Positions 7,672 to 15,779 of a DNA stretch of 22,803 nucleotides are shown piece by piece (position 1 is the stretch's first letter; each line of letters opens with the position of its first letter). The notes beneath the pieces were generated by a model, which did not search any database, was not told the origin of the DNA, and saw nothing but the letters and a program-made list of their open reading frames with translations. A program made the translations under genes and the position numbers. Source of the DNA: a virus; the IMG/VR virus record IMGVR_UViG_3300027870_000347, positions 1 through 22,803 of that record; one strand, 5' to 3'.

Positions 7672-10148
7672 TGGCTACCTCCGAAGGCGTTGGACAGGTT
7701 GGGCAGGCGGGCACCGGCGGCACCGCGCGCGATGAAGGGCCGGTTGCCATAGTCCTTCTGCATCCGGGAAACCTGCTGGTCCCACTGGGTTTGCGCATGC
7801 GGGTCCAGGAAGGATTGCAGCGTGTCGGCGACCACCCGGTTATAGGCGGCGCGCACATACCAAAGGGTCGACAGGACCGGGAAGTCCTTGCGAACGAGGG
7901 TCGACAGATCGCGGCCGAAACTGCCGCTGGTATGGGCAAAGAGCCCGATCAGATCGCCGGCCAGCGATGCCTGCGGGCCCATCAGCGTGCCCGCCAGCCC
8001 CTGGCCGGTGCGGCTTTCCTCGGATGCGAAGAAATCGCCGAAGATGCCAAGGCCGCCGCCCTGGAACAGCGCGGCTTTCCAGAATACCCCGCGATCCATC
8101 GGGCGGGGGTCATTGCCCTTGGCCAGTTCCTTGAGCTGGATCGACAGCGCCCCCATCAACAGAAGGCCGGTAAAGGTCAGCGCGGCCAGGCCCACCTTGG
8201 TTTCCCAGCCGCCCTTCAGCGCGGCAAACTGGCGATACTGGCCGACCATCAGCGATGCGGTGTAGCCGCGAAACATCATGCCGCCCCGCAACACTTCGCC
8301 GCCGATGGTGCCGGCCGACGTGCCGGCCAGCACGCGGGTGGTCACCTCGAGGTTGCTGGTCGGGATCAGGATGGCGAGCTTTTCCTGCACCGACATCGAC
8401 AGCTTCAGCGCCAGATCGTCCGCCTGGTCGGCGCTGGTCGACCGCTGCATGGCCCGCCAGCTGTGCGGCGTGATCATCGTCGCCCCCGTGCGGGGGTCGC
8501 GGAACAGCGCCGCCGGGTCGCGCAGCCGGTCCCAGTCGCGCGCCGAAATCCCGCGCCGTTCGAAGATCGTGCGGATCCCGTCGTTGATCTGGTCGAAGGG
8601 CAGATGAGCGTTGCGCGCCAGCTCGGCGCCGAACTCCATCTTGACGGCGGTGCGCAGCATGTCGGTCCAGAACGACAGGCCCGACGCGCGCATGGTGATA
8701 TTCGACAGGCGCTGCGAAATGCCGGTGCCGATCATCTGGCCCATGAAGCGGGCGGCGCCGCCGCCGGCATCGGTCAGCGTATCGAAGATGAAGCCGGCGG
8801 TTGCGGCGGTCGCGCGCTCTTCGGGGCTTGCCGCCAGCTTGACCGCCTGGCTCAGCACGTTGGCGGGTTTGAGGCCCATGATATGTGCGCCGACCGACAC
8901 GGTGACCAGATCGGTCGGGGCCGACAGAACCGCCGAGCCGAGATAGGCCGAGCCGAGGAACTGCCGGGTGCCGCGCATCATCGCCGCCGCCGCCTGATCG
9001 CCGATCACATTCTGGCTGCCGTCAAGCCCGTGCAGCATGCCCCGGGCGATGTCGCCGTTCTTTTTGACCGCGTCCTGCAGCGCCTTGTTGCCCGACTTGG
9101 CCGCCTTGATCGTCGCGGTCTGGATGGCGAATTCCAGCCCCGCCGACGGGTTCGGCCCCAGAACCTTCATCAGGGCGATGTCGCGGTTCAGGCCATGGAG
9201 GCCATGCAGCAGCGCCGTGAACGGGTCCGACGCGCCGAATTCGCGGTTATAGTCGCGCCAGCCCTGGCCGGTGGCGAAGTGGAATTCCCGGTGATCGGCG
9301 CGCCGGTTGTAAAGCGCCTTGCCGCCGGCGATCGCGCCCGCCGTCCGGTCGGCCCAGCCGCCGGTGGTGATGTTGCGATACATCGACCGCAGGAAATCCT
9401 CGGTCACCGCCCTGGGCGGGACGATGCCCTTTTCCGTGGCAAAGGGGCGGCCGGTCGATTTGTCGATGATCCGGTCCCAGGCGCCCAGCTTTTCGATCCT
9501 GGCGGCCCAGACATCGAAGCCGGCGCGCGCCACCGCTGCCGGATCGTGGGAATGGGCGACGCCGTAATGGGCCAGTTCGCCGATGTCCATGCCACGGGCG
9601 TTGGCCATCCGGCGCAGGCGGTCCTGTTCCTTCATGACGATCGTGGCCAGATCGCGGGCGGCGGCATCGCCGGTCGCATCGCCGTGCATTTCGTCGATCA
9701 TGTTGTCGAAGCCGGCCTTGTTGGTCGTGCCGCCGATCAGGCTTTGGTGATGGACCTCCAGCATCTGGCGCAGGTTCGCGGCGGTTTCCTGGTTCAGGGC
9801 CTCCTGCAGATAGCGGACATTGGCGCCTTGGAACCCGGCGCTGGGGGAATCTTCCAAGAGCGCCTTCAGCGCCAGGCCGGGGTCGGGTGCGGTTTCGATC
9901 TGATGTTTCAGCAGGCGGAACGCCTCGAGCTGGTTGATGATGGCATGGAAGCGAGCGCGGGCAGACTTTCGGGTTGCCTCTTTCAGGTCTGCTGCCGCGC
10001 TCGCTTCCGCCTGGTGGCGCGTCATGTCGAGATTGCTCTCGTAACGGGCCACTAGCCTGTTGAATTCGTCCTTGGCCGCCTGGGCGCGGTCGGCGGTGAT
10101 TTCGCCCGCGTTCAGGCCCACGTCGATGCAGTCGGCGATCGTGCTCAT
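7668..10148 (-). CDS. Large internal virion / DNA-ejection protein with membrane segment
   Basis: The 826-aa product is mostly helical with a coiled N-terminal region (20-80), a long Ala-rich middle and one strong hydrophobic segment at about 652-671 (TFTGLLLMGALSIQL). After it come KGNDPRPMDRGVFW and a QGGGLGIFGDF stretch (about 678-706) that recur in podovirus ejection proteins. By position it is equivalent to the C-terminal part of T7 gp16, which is ejected into the envelope to form the DNA translocation channel. It overlaps the lysozyme-ddrB protein upstream and the fibre downstream by 4 nt each, with AAAGGTGG ahead of its ATG. No enzymatic domain is visible. The assignment rests on size, gene order and the conserved C-terminal pattern. 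Confidence 0.75.
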   Translation of the reverse strand: MSTIADCIDVGLNAGEITADRAQAAKDEFNRLVARYESNLDMTRHQAEASAAADLKEATRKSARARFHAIINQLEAFRLLKHQIETAPDPGLALKALLEDSPSAGFQGANVRYLQEALNQETAANLRQMLEVHHQSLIGGTTNKAGFDNMIDEMHGDATGDAAARDLATIVMKEQDRLRRMANARGMDIGELAHYGVAHSHDPAAVARAGFDVWAARIEKLGAWDRIIDKSTGRPFATEKGIVPPRAVTEDFLRSMYRNITTGGWADRTAGAIAGGKALYNRRADHREFHFATGQGWRDYNREFGASDPFTALLHGLHGLNRDIALMKVLGPNPSAGLEFAIQTATIKAAKSGNKALQDAVKKNGDIARGMLHGLDGSQNVIGDQAAAAMMRGTRQFLGSAYLGSAVLSAPTDLVTVSVGAHIMGLKPANVLSQAVKLAASPEERATAATAGFIFDTLTDAGGGAARFMGQMIGTGISQRLSNITMRASGLSFWTDMLRTAVKMEFGAELARNAHLPFDQINDGIRTIFERRGISARDWDRLRDPAALFRDPRTGATMITPHSWRAMQRSTSADQADDLALKLSMSVQEKLAILIPTSNLEVTTRVLAGTSAGTIGGEVLRGGMMFRGYTASLMVGQYRQFAALKGGWETKVGLAALTFTGLLLMGALSIQLKELAKGNDPRPMDRGVFWKAALFQGGGLGIFGDFFASEESRTGQGLAGTLMGPQASLAGDLIGLFAHTSGSFGRDLSTLVRKDFPVLSTLWYVRAAYNRVVADTLQSFLDPHAQTQWDQQVSRMQKDYGNRPFIARGAAGARLPNLSNAFGGSQ

Positions 10149-13069
10149 GCGCCACCTTTCGGGTTGCAGGCCGTCAGCAGGTCGACCAGGTTGTGGTCGG
10201 CCTCGATGCCATCAAGGATGTCGGAGACACGTTCTTCGGGGCCGTCGCGGGTAAGCCGTACCGTCAGCTGACCGAAATCGGCGCGGGTGGCTGTCAGATC
10301 GGGGCGGTCGGGCTGAGGGGCGGGCCCTTGGATTGTGGTTTCGTTGGGGTCAGGCTTCGGCGCACCCTGTCCGGTATCGCCCCTGAGCGCGTCAAACGCC
10401 GCCCTGTCGGCCACCTCGGCCTCGGGGCTCTGTGCCCCCTTGGCATAGGCGGTCTCGGGCATGGGCGGGGCTGTTTCAGCCTGCCCGCGCGTGATAACCG
10501 GGCGGGGCGCGCCGATGTCGTCGGGCAGATCGCCGAACACCGCCGGATCGATCTTGCGCAGGATCTCGGGCGTGGTGGCCGCGAACATGGTGTCGGTCGC
10601 GGCGACCTTGCGCGCCTCGCTCGCGTAGCGCTTCAGGAAATCGCCGATCTCGGCCGCGCTGGCAGCCTTGCCGTTCTTCCAGAACTTGTTCCTGACCAGG
10701 GCGACGGTCAGTGGCGACACGACGCCGTCGAACATGTGGACCTGGTCCAGCAGCTCGCGGATCGCGTCGGCCATGCCCAGCCCATCGGTCTGGGCCACGT
10801 CGCGCGCCGCGGCGATCAGGCGCATGGCGTCCAGCACATAGGGGCTGATGTCGGCGTCGGCGCGTACCCGGCCGGCTTCGATGTCGGCCTTGAGCGCGGC
10901 CCATTCCGGTGCGGCGGTTTGCAGCGCGTCCATCAGGCTTTTCAGATCGCCCGCGTCGGTTTCGGTCAGCCGGGCCAGAATGTCGGGTGCATTCCAGGCG
11001 CGCGCGAACATCGCATCGCGCAGCCGCTCGCGGCCGGCCTTGTTCAGTGCGCCGGCGCCATCGAACATCGCGTTGCGTTCCGATGCCGGCAGCGCCGCAA
11101 GCGCCTTGCGCACGAAACCTGCGTTGGCGGGATGGAACAGGTCTTCGGCCGGGTGCAGGTGCGCGATGGTTTCCGGTGTCATCGACCGGGCGGTGGTCTG
11201 GGCAATCTCGGTGGGGGTCATGCGCGCCACGCCGCTGTCCTGGGCATCGACGACAAAGCCCTTGCGCTCGGCCGGCGTCAGATCGGACGTGCGGCGCGCG
11301 ACCAGAACCGGCTGGCGAACATCGGCCGGGATTGGCTGGCCGGTCAGATCCTCGATCGACTTGCGATAGGCGGCGCCCCGATCGGGGAAATTCTCGTAGG
11401 CATGGGTGATCGCGCCGACGCGGCCGTTGCCGCTTTCGATGATATTGTCGGGCCCGACGATCGGCGCGCCGGTCGCCGCATTGGGCCCGGGCATCAGTTG
11501 CGCAGGGTCAAGCCGCGCGGCGGTTTCCTTGATCCAGGCATCAGAATTGGCCCGGCTGCGGTCGCGCGGTTGCAGATCGCCGGTGGCGCGGCGCAGCAGC
11601 GAGGCATCGACCACTTCGTAATTGACATCGATGCGGCGGCCCGATGGCGTGCTGACCTGGCCGTCGCCGGTATAGCCGCGCGAGGTGCGATAGGTGGTGG
11701 CAGGCGCACCATCGTCGATCAGAACGCCAGTCCATTTCGGCACGGTGCCGGCCTCGAACTGGGAATAGACATCGCGGGCATGGGCAACGCGGCGTTCCAG
11801 ATGCGGCACGCCCGGGCGCTCGAAAAGGTTGGAGATCAGCGCCGCCGCTTCTTCAGGTGACTTCGCCGCACGGATTTGCGCCCAGGCGGCAGCCTCGGGA
11901 CCGTCAAGCTCGTGCTTGAGGAAATTGATCTGGGTATCGAGATCGGTCGCCGGCTTGCCGGCCTTTGCCGCGAAATCCTCGAGCGCCGCCTTGCGCGGAC
12001 CGTTCCATTGCAGGAACCCCAGGGCATTGCCGCCATCACCGATCGCGTTGGCATGCAGCGCAGGGCTGCTTTCAACCATGCCGTTGCCGACGAAGCCGGC
12101 CGCGACTTGCGGCTCATAGCCCATTTCCAGCAGGCGCCCATAGACATAGCCCACGCGGTTGGTGCGGGGCGATGCGTTGCCGGCGCTCGAGAAATCGAAA
12201 TCCGACATGGCCAGGGGCCGGCCCGTGCCGTTCTGGCGGGTATTGTCGGCCAGGGTTTGCGCGGTCGACATAGTGTCGGTCAGCGCGTTCTGCGTCGCCT
12301 GGATTTCCGCCTCGTGATCGATCGGATGGATGCCGTCGGGTGCCGTGGCCCGGGCCGCCGCCCGCTTGGCCCAAAGGTATGACGCGGCGCGGACCACACC
12401 ATGCGCGACCGCGCCGAACGCCCCGCCGATCGCGGCTCCTTCGGCCATACGGTTCAGAAGGTTCGGCTTTGGCAGGCCCAACTCGTCGGCGACCTGCTGT
12501 TCGCGCGGCACGTTCAGCCCCTCGGCCAGGCCGTTCAGCAATGCCTCGCCGGCGATGACCCTGACCGCGCCGCCTTCGACCCCGAGCGGCGCAAGCGCCA
12601 GATTGACCGGGTCGACGACGCTGCGGGCGGACGAACCGAGAAACTCGGCAAATCCGCCGCCGGGCCGGTCGAGGATGGTCTGGGCATCGGCGATTTCCGC
12701 CTGGCGCTGGCGGTCGACGTGATCCTGAAACTGGCGCGGATCGAGCGGGTAGCTGCCCCACTTGACCGGATCGGTCGGCACCTCGCGCGATGCGGCGTCG
12801 GTGACCAGCGCGATGTTGGCGGCCAGGGGGTCGGCGAACCTGCGGCCGTTGGTCTGTCGGGTAACGGTTTCGCGGCTGGCCGGCGAAAGCTTGTTCAGCA
12901 TTTCCACCATCAACTTTTGTCGCAACTGGCTATCATAGCCGCCCGTGTCGCTGACGACGGTCTGCTTGCGCCAGGCGGCACCGGCCACATCCCAGAAGGG
13001 CGCCGGGCCGGGCTCGGCGGGCGGCTCCGGCGTGGTGTTCTTGCGCAGGCTGGCGATGTCGATGTTCAT
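10145..13069 (-). CDS. Ejection protein fusing tail lysozyme to a ddrB/ParB-like polyvalent module
   Basis: The 974-aa protein has an N-terminal virion part (1-295) with a Gly/Ala hydrophobic stretch (211-229). A phage tail lysozyme domain follows (about 302-438: NRVGYVYGRLLEMGY, GFVGNGMVESS with E333 the likely catalytic acid, GFLQWNGPRK, FERPG). Next comes a ddrB/ParB-like domain (about 482-630) with the ESGNGRVGAI motif (545-554) where the family has its GGNSR/GNGR loop. The helical region that accompanies ddrB domains comes after that (about 641-820: FHPANAGFVRKAL, LPASERNAMFD, NKAGRERLRDAMFARAW). A Pro-rich disordered part leads to a C-terminal helix. It should open peptidoglycan during DNA entry and deliver the ddrB module into the cell. 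The latter role is inference from the polyvalent-protein concept. Four-nt overlaps join it to both neighbours. Confidence 0.8.
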   Translation of the reverse strand: MNIDIASLRKNTTPEPPAEPGPAPFWDVAGAAWRKQTVVSDTGGYDSQLRQKLMVEMLNKLSPASRETVTRQTNGRRFADPLAANIALVTDAASREVPTDPVKWGSYPLDPRQFQDHVDRQRQAEIADAQTILDRPGGGFAEFLGSSARSVVDPVNLALAPLGVEGGAVRVIAGEALLNGLAEGLNVPREQQVADELGLPKPNLLNRMAEGAAIGGAFGAVAHGVVRAASYLWAKRAAARATAPDGIHPIDHEAEIQATQNALTDTMSTAQTLADNTRQNGTGRPLAMSDFDFSSAGNASPRTNRVGYVYGRLLEMGYEPQVAAGFVGNGMVESSPALHANAIGDGGNALGFLQWNGPRKAALEDFAAKAGKPATDLDTQINFLKHELDGPEAAAWAQIRAAKSPEEAAALISNLFERPGVPHLERRVAHARDVYSQFEAGTVPKWTGVLIDDGAPATTYRTSRGYTGDGQVSTPSGRRIDVNYEVVDASLLRRATGDLQPRDRSRANSDAWIKETAARLDPAQLMPGPNAATGAPIVGPDNIIESGNGRVGAITHAYENFPDRGAAYRKSIEDLTGQPIPADVRQPVLVARRTSDLTPAERKGFVVDAQDSGVARMTPTEIAQTTARSMTPETIAHLHPAEDLFHPANAGFVRKALAALPASERNAMFDGAGALNKAGRERLRDAMFARAWNAPDILARLTETDAGDLKSLMDALQTAAPEWAALKADIEAGRVRADADISPYVLDAMRLIAAARDVAQTDGLGMADAIRELLDQVHMFDGVVSPLTVALVRNKFWKNGKAASAAEIGDFLKRYASEARKVAATDTMFAATTPEILRKIDPAVFGDLPDDIGAPRPVITRGQAETAPPMPETAYAKGAQSPEAEVADRAAFDALRGDTGQGAPKPDPNETTIQGPAPQPDRPDLTATRADFGQLTVRLTRDGPEERVSDILDGIEADHNLVDLLTACNPKGGA

Positions 13070-15237
13070 CGGTGCACCGCCGCGTTCAGCTGCGACAGGC
13101 TGAAGTAATATTCCTTGCCGGTCGGGTCGGTGACGATATGCTCGACGCCCCGTCCGGTCGTTCGGACCAGCAGGTAGGCGTCCTGGCCGATCTTGCCGGC
13201 CGGTTCGATGCGCAGCGTATTCCAGACCGTTTCGGGATCGGCGCCGTTGGCCCCCAGATCGGGATACTGACCAGGCACCAGGCTGGCGGCCTTCAGGCCG
13301 CGGTAGATGTCGGGACTGGGCAGGGCGCCCGTCTGGGGCGGCGTTTGCTTTTGGCCGGTATATGTGGGCCAGCTCGGTGTTTCGGAAAGATCGCTGAAGC
13401 CGCTCAGCTGCAGGCCGACGATGTTGACCGCATCGTTCACCTCTGTCGCGGCGATCCCGCGCGGCAGGGCGACCGGAACCCCCCGAATGTCTTGCACCCC
13501 GCCGATCGTGTAGTTGCCGCTGCCATCCCGGCTCGCGCCCTGCGCCACCGAAATCGCATCCATCAGCTTGGTGCGCGCCGGGCCGTCGTTGAAATATCCG
13601 GCCTTGATGTCGTCGGGGCTGATCGTGCCCATGTCATCGGCATAGATGGCCTCGGCCGCTTGCTGCACCCGGGCGGCGGCTTCGGGGTCGGCGGCATAGG
13701 CGTCGTGGGTCATCTCGTTGAAAAGCGCCTGGCGGGCGGTCTTGGCCGGCGCCGCCGCGACATCGCTGGCCAGCTTCTGCTCGCCGCGCAGGATCGGCAT
13801 GACCGTGGCCGGATCGGCGCCCTGGCCCAGCAGATCGACTGCCTGCTGAAACGCCGGCGTGGCATCGGCCGTCTTGGCGATGCCGATGGCCTTGTCCTGG
13901 CCGCCCCGCGCCAAGGCGATCGCCATGTCCAGCCGCTGCCCCGCATCGGCGGTTTTCGCCAGCAACGGTTTCAGCGCCGCCTTGTCGGCATCCGACAGAT
14001 AGGCGGGGGCCGTCATGTGGCCGGTCTCAACCAGGTGATCGGTGCGCGCGATGCGGCCCTGCAGGCTTTTGGCGGCGGCATCCGGGCTTGACAGGTCCAG
14101 CGCCGGCAGCATGTCGGGCATGGCCGATTGCCAGAACCCCTGCGGATCGGTCGTCATCGCCTTTTTCACATCGGCGATGCGGCCGTCGAGGTAGGTCCGT
14201 TTATCCGTCTCCCAGGGCTTGTTGACCGGGACCGCCGCCAGCGTGTCGCGTTCCTTTTGCAGCTCGGCCAGCGACATGCGGTTGATGTTCTTGCCGTCGG
14301 CCTGGAGCCCGATCGCGCCTCGGATGCGGGCGACCTCGTCGGGCAGGGCGGCCGCGACTGCGGGATCCTTCAGCTTGTCGGCCCCGGCCCAAAGGCCGCC
14401 CTTTTCGATGACGGCCAGCCCGTCGGCCAGATCGGATTTCCAGCTCGCGACCTGCTCTTTCGCCGCCGCCTTTGCCTCATCGGCCGCGGCCTTGGTGCGA
14501 CGGTCCAATTCATTATGCGCCTTGGCCTCATAGCTCGCCCGATCTTCGGGGGTGAGGTTCGTCAGCTCCTTGGCATCGAGATGGTCCAGCAGCCCCTGCG
14601 GATCGTCCTGCAACATGCGGAAGGCGGCATTCGCATCGCCATCCTGGCGGAACTTCTGGCCCTCGCGCGCCGCCTGCTCGGGCGACATGACGCCGGATTT
14701 GACCCGCTCGGACAGGCGCTGGTCGTTCTGGCGGTAGATCTCGTCGCGGGTGCCCGGATCGCTGACCGCCGCCTGCTGGGCCGCGACGGCCCTGTATTGG
14801 ATGTCGCTGGCCATCGTCTGGCTGTGGCGCAGCGCGATGACGTTGGTGCCGAGCGCGAACGCATGCTTTTGGGCCAGATCGTCGAACCCGAGCGCGAAGC
14901 GCTGCGCGATCTTGGGATCGACGCGCGGCCGGCCGGTGTCGGTCTGGCCGGTCAGATAGCTTTGCTTCAGATCCGTGATGTCCTTGGCCCAGCCGGCATC
15001 GATCGCGTTGGGGTCGCCCATGTTTTCATATTTCAGGCGCAGGTTGCCCATGTCGCGGGTCATGTCGACCTGCAGCTGGCTCATCTCGAGGTCGAGCCGC
15101 TGGCCCTCGATCTTGTCGCCAAAGCCCTTGATCGCATCGCCGAAGGCCGAAATGACATTGCCGGTCTGCGATGTCTCGAACTGCGGCTGCGCGGCGCGGC
15201 CGGCCGACACGCCGGCGGTGGGGACGGTCAGGCTCAT
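13066..15237 (-). CDS. Internal virion protein, T7 gp15-like
   Basis: The 723-aa product is Ala/Asp/Lys-rich and almost entirely helical, with no membrane segment or enzyme motif. Its size is close to T7 gp15 (about 750 aa), and it follows the gp14-like gene and precedes the lysozyme-bearing ejection protein, the T7 gene 14-15-16 order. The N-terminus (AFGDAIKGFGDKIEGQRLDLEMSQ) begins like many gp15-type proteins, with a Gly-rich amphipathic helix leading into a coiled coil. These proteins are held in the capsid around the portal and form the periplasmic part of the ejection channel. The start overlaps the previous stop by 4 nt with GGAG about 8 nt upstream. Confidence 0.75.
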   Translation of the reverse strand: MSLTVPTAGVSAGRAAQPQFETSQTGNVISAFGDAIKGFGDKIEGQRLDLEMSQLQVDMTRDMGNLRLKYENMGDPNAIDAGWAKDITDLKQSYLTGQTDTGRPRVDPKIAQRFALGFDDLAQKHAFALGTNVIALRHSQTMASDIQYRAVAAQQAAVSDPGTRDEIYRQNDQRLSERVKSGVMSPEQAAREGQKFRQDGDANAAFRMLQDDPQGLLDHLDAKELTNLTPEDRASYEAKAHNELDRRTKAAADEAKAAAKEQVASWKSDLADGLAVIEKGGLWAGADKLKDPAVAAALPDEVARIRGAIGLQADGKNINRMSLAELQKERDTLAAVPVNKPWETDKRTYLDGRIADVKKAMTTDPQGFWQSAMPDMLPALDLSSPDAAAKSLQGRIARTDHLVETGHMTAPAYLSDADKAALKPLLAKTADAGQRLDMAIALARGGQDKAIGIAKTADATPAFQQAVDLLGQGADPATVMPILRGEQKLASDVAAAPAKTARQALFNEMTHDAYAADPEAAARVQQAAEAIYADDMGTISPDDIKAGYFNDGPARTKLMDAISVAQGASRDGSGNYTIGGVQDIRGVPVALPRGIAATEVNDAVNIVGLQLSGFSDLSETPSWPTYTGQKQTPPQTGALPSPDIYRGLKAASLVPGQYPDLGANGADPETVWNTLRIEPAGKIGQDAYLLVRTTGRGVEHIVTDPTGKEYYFSLSQLNAAVHR

Positions 15238-15779
15238 GTTCCGAGCTCCGGCCAGATGTCGGGCGCGCCGGTGAGGAACTTGCCGGCGGCGCTGACCGTG
15301 CCGTTCAGCAGCGACGTTGTGGCCCGCGCATTGGCGATCTTTTCGCTCGATGTCAGTTCGCGCTGTGTTGCATCACCTTTCGACCGCACCGACTGGCTGG
15401 CAAAGCTCATCTCCTGCGCGGCGGTTTGCCCCAGCAGAACGGCGGTGGGGCTGTCAAGGCTGATCCCGCGGGCGATCAACTCGCCTGCCTGGCGGCGCAT
15501 CGCGGTGCGGAATTGCAGCCGCGTGCGCTGATCCTCGGTCGCGGTCAACTGCGCCTCGGTGACCTTCTGGTCGGCGATGGCCCGCGCCTGGGCCTTGGCG
15601 GTTTGATAGCCGGATATGCCTTGCGCCAGCGCGCCGCCGACCGATAGCGCCAACCCGAGCCCCTGGAAGATGCTGCCGGTGGTCGCGGCCGCTGCGGTCG
15701 CGCCAGCCGCAGCAGTTGCCCCGGCTGCCGTGGCGGCACCGGTGCCCAGAAGCGGGGCCAGAAATGCCGGGTTGCACAT
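15234..15779 (-). CDS. Internal virion protein, T7 gp14-like
   Basis: The 181-aa protein begins with MCNPAF, then an Ala/Gly/Thr-rich hydrophobic region (about 10-58), then a helical coiled-coil stretch (58-110) and a segment RGISLDSPTAVLLGQTA. That layout, an N-terminal hydrophobic domain followed by a helical tail in a protein of about 180-200 aa directly before a gp15-size gene, matches T7 gp14-like proteins that insert in the outer membrane as the first ejected pore component. It overlaps the tail tubular B stop by one base (TAATG), with a GAGGGGGG run about 6 nt before the ATG. Confidence 0.75.
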   Translation of the reverse strand: MCNPAFLAPLLGTGAATAAGATAAAGATAAAATTGSIFQGLGLALSVGGALAQGISGYQTAKAQARAIADQKVTEAQLTATEDQRTRLQFRTAMRRQAGELIARGISLDSPTAVLLGQTAAQEMSFASQSVRSKGDATQRELTSSEKIANARATTSLLNGTVSAAGKFLTGAPDIWPELGT

